Positions 32,851-47,200 are shown, counted from the first letter of the stretch. The stretch: 64,000 nt of DNA from Cherax quadricarinatus (GCF_038502225.1 NW_027195244.1:62001-126000); one strand, 5' to 3'. Made by a program: numbers and translations. The notes: generated by a model not told the origin, from the sequence alone.

Positions 32851-32945
32851 ACTACCTCTTCCTGCCTATATATACCCGTCCTGCTCCACTTCTCGTTAGT
32901 GTAACTTTGTAAATGGTCCAAGTCGGACCGATACGTGCGGTTCGT

Positions 32946-35900
32946 GTGTGTTTTCACTGTATAGGGGTTACCAAGTGTTTTCACTGTATAGGGGTTACCA
33001 AGTGTTTTCACTGTATAGGGGTTACCAAGTGTTTTCACTGTATAGGGGTTACCAAGTGTTTTCACTGTATAGGGGTTACCAAGTGTTTTCACTGTATAGG
33101 GGTTACCAAGTGTTTTCACTGTATAGGGGTTACCAAGTGTTTTCACTGTATAGGGGTTACCAAGTGTTTTCACTGTATAGGGGTTACCAAGTGTTTTCAC
33201 TGTATAGGGGTTACCAAGGTTTTCACTGTTACCAAGTGTTTTCACTGTATAGGGGTTACCAAGTGTATTACCAAGTGTTTTCACTGTATAGGGGTTACCA
33301 AGTGTTTTCACTGTATAGGGGTTACCAAGTGTTTTCACTGTATAGGGGTTACCAAGTGTTTTCACTGTATAGGGGTTACCAAGTGTTTTCACTGTATAGG
33401 GGTTACCAAGGGTTACCAAGTGTTTTCACTGTATAGGGGTTACCAAGTGTTTTCACTGTATAGGGGTTACCAAGTGTTTTCACTGTATAGGGGTTACAAA
33501 GTGTTTTCACTGTATAGGGGTTACCAAGTGTTTTCACTGTATAGGGGTTACCAAGTGTTTTCTCTGTATAGGGGTTATGAAGTGTTTTCACTGTATAGAG
33601 GTTACCAAGTGTTTTCACTGTATAGGGGTTACCAAGTGTTTTCACTGTATAGGGGTTACCAAGTGTTTTCACTGTATAGGGGTTACCAAGTGTTTTCACT
33701 GTATAGGGGTTACCAAGTGTTTTCACTGTATAGGGGTTACCAAGTGTTTTCACTGTATAGGGGTTACCAAGTGTTTTCACTGTATAGGGGTTACCAAGTG
33801 TTTTCACTGTATAGGGGTTACCAAGTGTTTTCACTGTATAGGGGTTATGAAGTGTTTTCACTGGGGTTACCAAGTGTTTTCACTGTATAGGGGTTACCAA
33901 GTGTTTTCACTGTATAGGGGTTACCAAGTGTTTTCACTGTATAGGGGTTACCAAGTGTTTTCACTGTATAGGGGTTACCAAGTGTTTTCACTGTATAGGG
34001 GTTACCAAGTGTTTTCACTGTATAGGGGTTACCAAGTGTTTTCACTGTATAGGGGTTACCAAGTGTTTTCACTGTATAGGGGTTACCAAGTGTTTTCACT
34101 GTATAGGGGTTACCAAGTGTTTTCACTGTTTTCACTGTATAGGGGTTACCAAGTGTTTTCACTGTATAGGGGTTACCAAGTGTTTTCACTGTATAGGGGG
34201 TTACCAAGTGTTTTCACTGTATAGGGGTTACCAATTACCAAGTGTTTTCACTGTATAGGGGTTACCAAGTGTTTTCACTGTATAGGGGTTACCAAGTGTT
34301 TTCACTGTATAGGGGTTACCAAGTGTTTTCACTGTATAGGGGTTACCAAGTGTTTTCACTGTATAGGGGTTACCAAGTGTTTTCACTGTATAGGGGTTAC
34401 CAAGTGTTTTCACTGTATAGGGGTTACCAAGTGTTTTCACTGTATAGGGGTTACCAAGTGTTTTCACTGTATAGGGGTTACCAAGTGTTTTCACTGTATA
34501 GGGGTTACCAAGTGTTTTCACTGTATAGGGGTTACCAAGTGTTTTCACATATATGGGTTACCAAGTGTTTTCACTGTATAGGGGTAACCAAGTGTTTTCA
34601 CTGTATAGGGGTTACCAAGTGTTTTCACTGTATAGGGGTTACCAAGTGTTTTCACTGTATAGGGGTTACCAAGTGTTTTCACTGTATAGGGGTTACCAAG
34701 TGTTTTCACTGTATAGGGGTTACCAAGTGTTTTCACTGTATAGGGGTTACCAAGTGTTTTCACTGTATAGGGGTTACCAAGTGTTTTCACTGTATAGGGC
34801 TTAGTAATTGTGTTTTCACTGTATAGGGGTTACCAAGTGTTTTCACTGTATAGGGGTTACCAAGTGTTTTCACTGTATAGGGGTTACCAAGTGTTTTCAC
34901 TGTATAGGGGTTACCAAGTGTTTTCACTGTATAGGGGTTACCAAGTGTTTTCACTGTATAGGGGTTACCAAGTGTTTTCACTGTATAGGGGTTACCAAGT
35001 GTTTTCACTGTATAGGGGTTACCAAGTGTTTTCACTGTATAGGGGTTACCAAGTGTTTTCACTGTATAGGGGTTACCAAGTGTTTTCACTGTATAGGGGT
35101 TACCAAGTGTTTTCACTGTATAGGGGTTACCAAGTGTTTTCACTGTATAGGGGTTACCAAGTGTTTTCACTGTATAGGGGTTACCAAGTGTTTTCACTGT
35201 ATAGGGGTTACCAAGTGTTTTCACTGTATAGGGGTTACCAAGTGTTTTCACTGTATAGGGGTTACCAAGTGTTTTCACTGTATAGGGGTTACCAAGTGTT
35301 TTCACTGTATAGGGGTTACCAAGTGTTTTCACTGTATAGGGGTTACCAAGTGTTTTCACTGTATAGGGGTTACCAAGTGTTTTCACTGTATATATTGGTT
35401 AATATGTGTTTTCCCTGTATAGGGGTTCCAAGTGTTTTCACTGTATAGGGGTTACCAAGCGTTTTCACTCTATAGGGGTTACCAAGTGTTTTCACTGTAT
35501 AGGGGTTACCAAGTGTTTTCACTGTATAGGGGTTACCAAGTGTTTTCACTGTACCAAGTGTTTTCACTGGGGTTACCAAGTGTTTTCACTGTATAGGGGT
35601 TACCAAGTGTTTTCACTGTATAGGGGTTACCAAGTGTTTTCACTGTATAGGGGTTACCAAGTGTTTTCACTGTATAGGGGTTACCAAGTGTTTTCACTGT
35701 ATAGGGGTTACCAAGTGGTTACCAAGTGTTTTCACTGTATAGGGGTTACCAAGTGTTTTCACTGTTTTCACTGTATAGGGGTTACCAAGTGTTTTCACTG
35801 TATAAGGGTTACCAAGTGTTTTCACTGTATAGGGGTTACCAAGTGTTTTCACTGTATAGGGGTTACAAAGTGTTTTCACTGTATAGATTTTACCAAGTGT

Positions 35901-38900
35901 TTTCACTGTGTAGGGGTTACCAAGTGTTTTCACTGTATAGGGGTTACCAAGTGTTTTCACTGTATAGGGTTTACCAAGTGTTTTCACTGTATAGGGGTTA
36001 CCAAGTGTTTTCACTGTATAGGGGTTACCAAGTGTTTTCACTGTATAGGGGTTACCAAGTTTTTTCACTGTATAGGGGTTACCAAGTGTTTTCACTGTAT
36101 AGGGGTTACCAAGTGTTTTCACTGTATAGGGGTTACCAAGTGTTTTCACTGTATAGGGGTTACTGTATAGGGGTTACCAAGTGTTTTCACTGTATAGGGG
36201 TTACCAAGTGTTTTCACTGTATAGGGGTTACCAAGTGTTTTCACTGTATAGGGGTTACCAAGTTTTTTCACTGTATAGGGGTTACCAAGTGTTTTCACTG
36301 TATAGGGGTTACCAAGTGTTTTCACTGTATAGGGGTTACCAAGTGTTTTCACTGTATAGGGGTTACCAAGTGTTTTCACTGTATAGGGGTTACCAAGTGT
36401 TTTCACTGTATAGGGGGTTACCAAGTGTTTTCACTGTATAGGGGTTACCAAGTGGGGTGTTTTACCAAGTGTTTTCACTGTATAGGGTTTACCAAGTGTT
36501 TTCACTGTATAGGGGTTACCAAGTGTTTTCACTGTATAGGGGTTACCAAGTGTTTTCACTGTATAGGGGTAACCAAGTGTTTTCACTGTACAGGGGTTAC
36601 CAAGTGTTTTCACTGTATAGGGGGTTACCAAGTGTTTTCACTGTATAGGGGTTACCAAGTGTTTTCACTGTATAGGGGTTACCAAGTGTTTTCACTGTAT
36701 AGGGGTTACCAAGTGTTTTCACTGTATAGGGGTTACCAAGTGTATAGGGGTTACCAAGTGTTTTCACTGTATAGGGGTTACCAAGTGTTTTCACTGTTTA
36801 GGGGTTACCAAGTGTTTTCACTGTATAGGGGTTACCAAGTGTTTTCACTGTATAGGGGTTACCAAGTGTTTTCACTGTATAGGGGTTACCAAGTGTTTTC
36901 ACTGTATAGGGGTTACCAAGTGTTTTCACTGTATAGGGGTTACCAAGTGTTTTCACTGTATAGGGGTTACCAAGTGTTTTCACTGTATAGGGGTTACCAA
37001 GTGTTTTCACTGTATAGGGGTTACCAAGTGTTTTCACTGTATAGGGGTTACCAAGTGTTTTCACTGTATAGGGGTTACCAAGTGTTTTCACTGTATAGGG
37101 GTTACCAAGTGTTTTCACTGTATAGGGGTTACCAAGTGTTTTCACTGTATAGGGGTTACCAAGTGTTTTCACTGTATAGGGGTTACCAAGTGTTTTCACT
37201 GTATAGGGGGTTACCAAGTGTTTTCACTGTATAGGGGTTACCAAGTGTTTTCACTGTATAGGGGTTACCAAGTTTTTTCACTGTACCAAGTGTTTTCACT
37301 GGGGTTACCAAGTGTTTTCACTGTATAGGGGTTACCAAGTGTTTTCACTGTATAGGGGTTACCAAGTGTTTTCACTGTATAGGGGTTACCAAGTGTTTTC
37401 ACTGTATAGGGGTTACCAAGTGTTTTCACTGTATAGGGGTTACCAAGTGTTTTCACTGTATAGGGGTTACCAAGTGTTTTCACTGTATAGGGGTTACCAA
37501 GTGTTTTCACTGTATAGGGGTTACCAAGTGTTTTCACTGTATAGGGGTTACCAAGTGTTTTCACTGTATAGGGGTTACCAAGTGTTTTCACTGTATAGGG
37601 GTTACCAAGTGTTTTCACACAAGTGTTTTCACTGTATGTTACCAAGTGTTTTCACTGGGGTTACCAAGTGTTTTCACTGTATTTTACCAACTGTATAGGG
37701 GTTACCAAGTGTTTTCACTGTATAGGGGTTACCAAGTGTTTTCACTGTATAGGGGTTACCAAGTGTTTTCACTGTATAGGGGTTACCAAGGGTTACCAAG
37801 TGTTTTCACTGTATAGGGGTTACCAAGTGTTTTCACTGTATAGGGGTTACCAAGTGTTTTCACTGTATAGGGGTTACCAAGTGTTTTCACTGTATAGGGG
37901 TTACCAAGTGTTTTCACTGTATAGGGGTTACCAAGTGTTTTCACTGTATAGGGGTTACCAAGTGTTTTCACTGTATAGGGGTTACCAAGTGTTTTCACTG
38001 TATAGGGGTTACCAAGTGTTTTCACTGTATAGGGGTTACCAAGTGTTTTCACTGTATAGGGGTTACCAAGTGTTTTCACTGTATAGGGGTTACCAAGTGT
38101 TTTCACTGTATAGGGGTTACCAAGTGTTTTCACTGTATAGGGGTTACCAAGTGTTTTCACTGTATAGGGGTTACCAAGTGTTTTCACTGTATAGGGGTTA
38201 CCAAGTGTTTTCACTGTATAGGGGTTACCAAGTGTTTTCACTGTATAGGGGTTACCAAGTGTTTTCACTGTATAGGGGTTACCAAGTGTTTTCACTGTAT
38301 AGGGGTTACCAAGTGTTTTCACTGTATAGGGGTTACCAAGTGTTTTCTCTGTATAGGGCTTACCAAGTGTTTTCACTGTAAGGGTTACCAAGTGTTTTCA
38401 CTGTATAGGGGTTACCAAGTGTTTTCACTGTATTGTGGTTACCAAGTGTTTTCACTGTATAGGGGTTACCAAGTGTTTTCACTGTATAGGGGTTACCAAG
38501 TGTTTTCACTGTATAGGGGTTACCAAGTGTTTTCACTGTATAGGGGTTACCAAGTGTTTTCACTGTATAGGGGTTACCAAGTGTTTTCACTGTATAGGGG
38601 TTACCAAGTGTTTTCACTGTATAGGGGTTACCAAGTGTTTTCACTGTATAGGGGTTACCAAGTGTTTTCACTGTATAGGGGTTACCAAGTGTTTTCACTG
38701 TATAGGGGTTACCAAGTGTTTTCACTGTATAGGGGTTACCAAGTGTTTTCACTGTATAGGGGTTACCAAGTGTTTTCACTGTATAGGGGTTACCAAGTGT
38801 TTTCACTGTATAGGGGTTACCAAGTGTTTTCACTGTATAGGGGTTACCAAGTGTTTTCACTGTATAGGGGTTACCAAGTGTTTTCACTGTATAGGGGTTA

Positions 38901-41264
38901 CCAAGTGTTTTCACTGTATAGGGGTTACCAAGTACCAAGTGTTTTCACTGTATAGGGGTTACCAAGTGTTTTCACTGTATAGGGGTTACCAAGTGTTTTC
39001 ACTGTATAGGGGTTACCAAGTGTTTTCACTGTATAGGGGTTACCAAGTGTTTTCACTGTATAGGGGTTACCAAGTGTTTTCACTGTATAGGGGTTACCAA
39101 GTGTTTTCACTGTATAGGGGTTACCAAGTGTTTACACTGTATAGGGGTTACCAAGTGTTTTTGCTGGATAGGGGTTACCAAGTGTTTTCACTGTATAGGG
39201 GTTACCAAGTGTTTTCACTGTATAGGGGTTACCAAGTGTTTTCACTGTATAGGGGTTACCAAGTGTTTTCACTGTATAGGGGTTACCAAGTGTTTTCACT
39301 GTATAGGGGTTACCAAGTGTTTTCACTGTATAGGGGTTACCAAGTGTTTTCACTGTATAGGGGTTACCAAGTGTTTTCACTGTATAGGGGTTACCAAGTG
39401 TTTTCACTGTATAGGGGTTACCAAGTGTTTTCACTGTATAGGGGTTACCAAGTGTTTTCACTGTATAGGGGTTACCAAGTGTTTTCACTGTATAGGGGTT
39501 ACCAAGTGTTTTCACTGTATAGGGGTTACCAAGTGTTTTCACTGTATAGGGGTTGTTTTCACTGTATAGGGGTTACCAAGTGTTTTCACTGTATAGGGGT
39601 TACCAAGTGTTTTCACTGTATAGGGGTTACCAAGTGTTTTCACTGTATAGGGGTTACCAAGTGTTTTCACTGTATAGGGGTTACCAAGTGTTTTCACTGT
39701 ATAGGGGTTACCAAGTGTTTCAACTGTATAGGGGTTACCAAGTGTTTTCACTGTATAGGGGTTACCAAGTGTTTTCACTGTATATGGGTTACCAAGTGTT
39801 TTCACTGTATAGGGGTTACCAAGTGTTTTCACTGTATAGGGGTTACCAAGTGTTTTCACTGTATAGGGGTTACCAAGTGTTTTCACTGTATAGGGGTTAC
39901 CAAGTGTTTTCACTGTATAGGGGTTACCAAGTGTTTTCACTGTATAGGGGTTACCAAGTGTTTTCACTGTATAGGGGTTACCAACCAAGTGTTTTCACTG
40001 TATAGGGGTTACCAAGTGTTTTCACTGTATAGGGGTTACCAAGTGTTTTCACTGTATTTACCAACTGTATAGGGGTTACCAAGTGTTTTCACTGTATAGG
40101 GGTTACCAAGTGTTTTCACTGTATAGGGGTTACCAAGTGTTTTCACTGTATAGGGGTTACCAAGTGTTTTCACTGTATAGGGGTTACCAAGTGTTTTCAC
40201 TGTATAGGGGTTACCAAGTGTTTTCACTGTATAGGGGTTACCAAGTGGGGTTACCAAGTGTTTTCACTGTATAGGGGTTACCAAGTGTTTTCACTGTATA
40301 GGGGTTACCAAGTGTTTTCACTGTATAGGGGTTACCAAGTGTTTTCACTGTATAGGGGTTACCAAGTGTTTTCACTGTATAGGGGTGTTTTTACTGTATA
40401 GGGGTTACCAAGTGTTTTCACTGTATAGGGGTTACCAAGTGTTTTCACTGTATAGGGGTTACCAAGTGTTTTCACTGTATAGGGGTTACCAAGTGTTTTC
40501 ACTGTATAGGGGTTACCAAGTGTTTTCACTGTATAGGGGTTACCAAGTGTTTTCACTGTATAGGGGTTACCAAGTGTTTTCACCACTGTATAGGGGTTAC
40601 CAAGTGTTTTCACTGTATAGGGGTTACCAAGTGTTTTCACTGTATAGGGGTTACCAAGTGTTTTCACTGTATAGGGGTTACCAAGTGTTTTCACTGTATA
40701 GGGGTTACCAAGTGTTTTCACTGTATAGGGGTTACCAAGTGTTTTCACTGTATAGGGGTTACCAAGTGTTTTCACTGTATAGGGTTACCAAGTGTTTTCA
40801 CTGTATAGGGGTTACCAAGTGTTTTCACTGTATAGGGGTTACCAAGTGTTTTCACTGTATAGGGGTTACCAAGTGTTTTCACTGTATAGGGGTTACCAAG
40901 TGTTTTCACTGTATAGGGGTTACCAAGTGTTTTCACTGTATAGGGGTTACCAAGTGTTTTCACTGCATAGGGGTTACCAAGTGTTTTCACTGTATAGGGG
41001 TTACCAAGTGTTTTCACTGTATAGGGGTTACCAAGTGTTTTCACTGTATAGGGGTTACCAAGTGTTTTCACTGCATAGGGGTTACCAAGTGTTTTCACTG
41101 TATAGGGGTTACCAAGTGTTTTCACCAAGTGTTTTCACTGTATAGGGGTTACCAAGTGTTTTCACTGTATAGGGGTTACCAAGTGTTTTCACTGTATAGG
41201 GGTTACCAAGTGTTTTCACTGTATAGAGGTTACCAAGTGTTTTCACTGCATAGGGGTTACCAAG
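32946..41264. repeat. 27-bp minisatellite, homogeneous core
   Basis: About 8.3 kb, or about 305 units of 27 bp: TTTTCACTGTATAGGGG followed by TTACCAAGTG. Almost every unit is identical. Departures are mainly isolated partial units joined at short matching words (about 33,222, 33,285, 33,410, 34,125, 34,232, 35,548, 35,712, 36,455, 37,285, 37,615-37,690, 38,935, 39,553, 40,245, 40,386, 41,123) and rare substitutions (TACAGGGG, CTGCATAG). Because 27 is 9 codons, three of six frames stay open for hundreds of codons (VFSLYRGYQ, CFHCIGVTK and minus-strand GNPYTVKTL repeats). These have no start context, domain or codon bias and are not genes. Confidence 0.97.
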
Positions 41265-44200
41265 TGTTTGTAGGGGTTAGGGCTACCAAGGTTTTCCACT
41301 GGTATAGGGTTACCAAGGTCACTTGCACCAGGGGTTTACCAAGCGTTTTGCACCGTAGGGTTAGGCACCAAGCATTTTCACCCGTAAGAATGGTTACCAA
41401 GCGTTTTCAACTTGCATAGGGGCTTACCGCAAGGTTTTCACCTGTATCAGGTTACCAAGCGTTTCACTGCATAGGGTTACCAAGCGTTTCAACTTGCATA
41501 GGGTTCACCGCGGATGTTCTCACCAGATAGGGGTTACCAAGGTCACGCCAAGTAGGGTTTCACCGTATGGAGCCTTAACTGCCATAGGGGTTTTACACAC
41601 GTTTTCACCATAGGGGTTACCGAAAGGTTTTCACCTGCATAGGGGCTTACCCAAGGTTTTCAATCCTGTATAGGGGCTTAACCACGTTTTCACCTGTATA
41701 GGGGTTACCAATGGTATTCACCACTGTATAGGGTTTTCAAGCTTAGTTTTCAACCTTCCATAGGGGTTACTCCAAGTGTCACCTGTATAGGGGTTACCAA
41801 GGTATTTTCAATTGCATAGGGGTTACCAAGTGTGATTCACCCTGTATAGGGGTTTACCAAGCGTTTTCACTGTATTAGGGTTACTGCTTGTTCTTTTCAC
41901 TGAATAGGTGGGGTTAACCAAGTGTTTTCAACTTGTATAGGGGTTACCAAGTGGTTTTCAACTTGCATAGGTTTACTCCAAGGTGTATAATTGCATAGGG
42001 TTTCCATTGTTTCTCACCTCGCATAGGGGTTACCAATGCTAAGCCACCAGAGTCGGTTACCAAGCCACTATATGGGTTACCAAGGTTACCAAGGTTTTCA
42101 CCTGGCATTAGGGGTTAACCAAGTAGTTTTCACCGTACAGGGGTTAGGGCTACCAAGGTGTTTTCACTGCATAGGGGTTACCAAGCAAGTTTCTCCACCG
42201 TATAGGGGTTACCAAGTGGTTTTCACCTGTATAGGGGTTACAAAGCAGTTTTTCGCACTGCACAGGGGCTTACCAAAGCGCTTTTCACTGCATAGGGTTA
42301 ACAAGCCAAGGTTTCTCACCCGTCATAGGGGTTTACAAAGTGGGCGTTTCGCTGCATAGGGGTTCACCAAGCGTTTTCACCTGTATAGGGTTCACCAAGG
42401 CATTTCACTGCAGAGGGTTCCAAGGTCAATTGCCATAGGGGTTACCAAGGGGTTTTCACTGAACAGGCCACCAAGGTCACTGCATAGGGTCTTCACTTTC
42501 CAAGCGTTTTCAATTAAGAAGCTACCAACTGTCACTGGGTTATAGGGTTACCTGTTTTCACTTGCATAGGGTTACCAAGGTTTCCAATTTGCATAGGGCT
42601 TCACTCCAAGAGCCTTTCACCGCATAGGGGTCACCAAGCGTTTCGCTGCTAAGGGCTACCAAGGTTTCCAATTGCATAGGGCCTACTCCAAGAGCTCACA
42701 ATTGCATAGGTGGTTAACCAAGCTGAATCTCAATTGCATAGGGGTTACCAAGCTGTCTTTCTAATTGTCTGCATAGGGGCCACTGGGCTTATTTTCCACT
42801 GAATAGGCGTTACCAAGTGTTTCCCACTGTATAGGGGTTACCAAGTGGTTTTCACTGTATAGGGTTCACCAAGGTATCCACCTGTATAGGGCTACCGAGT
42901 GTTTCTCACTTGCATAGGGGCTTACCAATGGCTTTTCCAATATAGGGGAAGCCACCTAAGGCATTTCACTGCATAGGGGTTACCAAGCTGCCTTTTCCGT
43001 ATAGGGCCTTCACCAAGTACTGACTGCTGGGCTACCAATGTCTTTTTCACTGCATAGGTTCACTCGCCTACTATCACTGCATTAGGGGCTGGTTACCGAA
43101 GGTTTCTAATTGCATAGGGCTTACCAAGCGTTTTCACCTCGCATAGGGGCTTACCAAAGTACGTTTTCACCTGCATAGGGCCACCAAGGTTTTGGTTTTG
43201 CACCTGAAGGGTCTACCAAGTGGTTTCAACTTGCATAGGGTCACCAAGGTGCTCAACTTGTGCATAGGGGTTACCAAAGTGCTTTTCACCTGCATAGGGG
43301 TTACTGCCAAGGCCTTTTCACTGTATAGGGGTTACCAAGTGGTTTTCACTGTATAGGGGTTACCAAGGCATTTTCACCTGTACAGGGGCTTACCAAGAGT
43401 TTTCAATTGCCCATAGGGGCTTACCGAAGTGTTTTCACCTGCATAGGGCCTACCAAGCTGTTTTCACTGTATAGGGGTCCATACTCAAGTGTATCCACTG
43501 CATAGGGTTTAACCAAGCGGTTTTCAACTTGCATAGGGGCTTACCAAGGCAAGTTTTCCAACTTGCAATAGGGGTAACCACTAGCTTTCAACCGTATAGG
43601 GGTTACCTACGTTTTCAACCGTACAGGGGTTACCAAGCTAGTTTTCACCGTATTAGGGGTTACCAAGCGTTTTCAACCCGCATAGGGGTTACCAATGGAT
43701 TTCACAATTGCATAAGTGGGTTACCAAGCCAGCCGTATTAAGGGCTACCAAGGTCTTATACCGGGGTTACCCAAGGGGTTACCGCGTTTTCTCCAGGTAT
43801 AGGGGCTTACCGGGCTGCTTTTCAATTGCATAAGGGGTTACCGAAGGTTTTCAACTGCATAGGGGTTACCGAAGGTTTTCACCTGCATAGGGGCAATCCG
43901 GAAGGTTTTCAACAGATAGGAGGGTTACCAAGCTGCATTTCAACTTGGTATAGGGGTTACCAAGCGTATTCAACTTGGTATAGGGGCTTTACCAAGTGTT
44001 TTCACTTTATAGGGGTTGTTACCAAGTGCTTTTCACTGCATAGTGGTTACCAAGCTAAGTTTTCCACAGCATAGGGGCTTACCAAGCGTTTTCACTGTAT
44101 TAGGGTTAACCAACTGGTTTTCACTGTATAGGGGTTACCAAGTGTTTCACTGTAGAGGATTTTACCAATGCATTTTCACTGTATTAGGGTTACCAAGGTT

Positions 44201-47200
44201 TTCACTGTATAGGGGTTACTATGTGATCAATTGCATAGGGGATTGCTTCAACTGTTTTCAACTTGTGCAGCGGGGTTTACAAAGCTGTTTTCAACTTGCA
44301 TAGGGGTTGCCACCAAGCTGCTTTCACTGTATGTTAACGGTTACTCCAAGTAGTTTTCCAATTGTATTAGGGTTACCGTCAAGTTGCATAGGGCTACCAA
44401 GCGTTTTCGCCATAGGGGTTACCAAGTGTTTTCACTGCATAGGGTTACCATGGCGGTTTTCAACTTGTGATTAGAGGGGTTACCAAGGCCTTTTCAACCT
44501 GGGCATAGGGGTTAGCAAGTGTTTCAATTGCATAGAGATTACCAAGGTTTTCCACTTGTATAGGGGTTACCATGCGTTTCAACCGCATAGGGGTTCACCA
44601 AGCGTTTTCACTGCATAGGGGTTTACCTAAGTGTTTTCAACTTGCATAGGGGTTTACCGCGGTTTTCTTCAATTGGCTAGGGTTTTCAACGTTGTTTCCA
44701 GATAGGGGTTACCAAGTGTTTTCACAGCATAGGGGCTTACCGCTGTTTTCAATTGCATATGGGTTACCAAACGGTCTTCAATTGCATAGGGTTACCAAGC
44801 GTTTTACCAATTGTATAGGGATTTATCAAGTGTCACTGTATCAGGCTTACCAAGTAAGGTTTTCAATTGCATAGGGGTTACCAAGTGTTTTCAACTTATT
44901 ATAAGGGGTTACCAAAGTGTTTTCACTGTATAGGGTTACTCCAAGCTGTTTTCAATTGCATGGAGGGGTTACCGCGTTTCTACCAAGCATAGGGTTAATA
45001 AGGGGCCACTTGCACCAGGGGTTACCAAGATTTCACTCGCACAGGGGTTACCTTAAGTGGTTTTCAATTGCATAGAGGGGTTACCAAGGTATTTTCAACT
45101 TGCACAGGGGTAACTTAACCAAGGTTTTCAGCATAGGGGTTACCAAGGGGTTTCAACCGCATAGGTTTTACCAAGCGTCAATTCATAGGGGTTACCAAGG
45201 TATACCAAGTAGGGGTTTACCAAGGTTTTCAATTGCATAGGGGTTACTCCAATTGGTTTTCACTGGGTATAGGGGTTACCAAGTATTTTCCTGCAATTGC
45301 ATAGGTTAACTCAAGGTCTTTCCACCCTGTATAGGGGTTACCAAAGCGTTTTTCACCTGCATAGGGGTTACCAACCGTTTCACCGTATAGGCCACTTACC
45401 AAGCGTTTTCAATTCGCATAGTTGGGGTTACCAAGCGATTTTCACCTGCATAGGGGTTACCAAGGTCACTGTTATCGGGCTACCAAGTATCCACAGGGGT
45501 TACCCAAGCGTTTTCAACCGCAATAGGGGTTACCAAGCGTTTTCAACCGTTAGATGAGGTTACCAAGGCATTTCACCGCATAGGGGTTACCGTTTTCAAT
45601 TGCATAGGGGTTACCAAGGTGACAATTGTATAGGGGTTACCAAGTAGTTTTCAACGTTATAGGGGTTACCAAGCGTTTTCACTGGTATAGGGGTTACCAA
45701 GTGTTTTCAACTTGCATAGGGGTTAACTCCGCGTTTTCTCCAATTAGGGGCAACCAAGTAGGTTTTCACCGTATAGGGGTTACCAAGGTTTTCAATTGCA
45801 TAGGTTACCATGGTTTTCACCATTGGATTGGGGCAACCGGTTTTCACTGTATAGGGGTTACCTTAAGTGTTTCCATAGTAGGTAATGGTTTTCACTATAT
45901 TACCGCGGGAGCTTTTCAATTGCATAGGGGTTACCAAGTGGTTTTCACTGCATAGGGGCTTATCCAAGGTTTTCAATTGGCATAGGGGTTACCAAAGTGT
46001 TTTCACTATATAGGGGTTACCAACGCGTTTTCAATTGGTATAGGGGTTACCATGTTTTCTAATTGTACAGGAGTTTTAACCGCGTCACCGTATTAGGTTA
46101 ACCGGGCGTTTTCACTGTATAGGGGTTTTACCAAGCGTCACTGTGGTTAGGCCAAAGCGCTTTTCAATTCGCATAGGGGTTACCAAGGTTTTCAACCGTG
46201 TTACATTGGGGTTTACCAAGGTTTTCCAATTCGTATTAGGGTTTTACCAAGTAACTCAATTGCACAGGGTTACCATGTTTCACTGCATAGGGGTTACCAA
46301 GGTTTCCACTGCATAGGGTAACCGGGTTTCTCTAATTGCACAGGGGTTACCAAGTGTTTCAATTTGCATATGGGTTACCAAGCGTCACCGGGGTATAGGA
46401 GCTACCAATTGGTTTTCCACCAGCATAGGGGTTACCAAGCGTTTTCCCTGCATAGGGGTTTGCCACAAGTCTCTTTCATCTGTATAGGGGTTACCAAGGT
46501 TTTTACTGGGTATAGGGGTTTTCAACAAGTGTCACTAGGGCATTAGGGGCCAAGGTTTTCTGTACTAGGTTACCAAGGGGCATTTCTTCACTGCCATAGG
46601 TTACCAAGTGTTTTCACTGCATAGATGTTACCAAGGGTTTTCACCTGTATTGGGGTTACCAAGTGTTTTCAATGCATAGTGGTTAACCAAGGTTTTCACA
46701 GCATAGGCTGGGGCTTACCAAGGTTTTCAATCTGCATATGGGGTTTACCATAGCTCTACCATGCTAGGGCCTACCAAGGGGGTTTTCATCTGCAAGGGGT
46801 TTTTACCAAGTGTTTTCACCTAGGGGTATTAGCCAATAAGGCTTTCACTGCATAGGGTTACCAGTGTTTTCACTGTATAGGGGATGGGTTCACAAGGTCA
46901 CCGTGTAAGGGGTTTGCACTGCCTTCACCCCACCAGGGGCTACCGCAGGCCACCGTTGAGGCCACCAAGGTCACCACAGGGGTCACTGGGCGTTTCTCAC
47001 CTGTATAGCCTGGCCTTCACCGCATAGGGGTTTCACTGCTGCTTTCCCACCTGTATAGGGGTTCACAAGTGTCTTCTCCATAGGGGTTACCAAGGTTTTC
47101 ACCGTATAGGGGTTACCAAGGTTTTCATTACAGAGGTTGCCACCAAGGTTTTCCAATTGTATAGGGTTTAGCAAGCCGTTTCACCAGATTAGAGGATTTC

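Larger units (their letters stand above)
31612..32945 (+). mobile_element. Penelope-like element 2 inside the 27-bp array
   Basis: Inserted between units of the 27-bp array: GTGTTTTCACT occurs on both sides. The left terminus (about 31,612-31,913) and right terminus (about 32,713-32,938) are inverted copies over about 220 bp, including GGTCCAAGTCGGACCGA, TCTCGTTAGTGT, a GGTATATATAGG or GGGTATATATAGG box, a TAC/GTA microsatellite and CTTTGTATTTGACTGGCTCC. Between them lies the 3' coding end of a PLE (31,915-32,505). The RT domain is missing. Inverted terminal arrangement is a known PLE configuration. Confidence 0.8.

Noticed and set aside
31607..32912. Poly-Val, poly-Tyr and poly-Leu proteins
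   Set aside because: Translation of the GTA/TAC microsatellites in the inverted PLE termini.
32913..41419. Very long open frames (up to 545 codons) with 9-residue repeats such as VFSLYRGYQ, CFHCIGVTK and GNPYTVKTL on both strands
   Set aside because: The period of 27 bp equals 9 codons, so any frame without a stop in one unit stays open indefinitely. Three frames are open at once, with no start context or domain.
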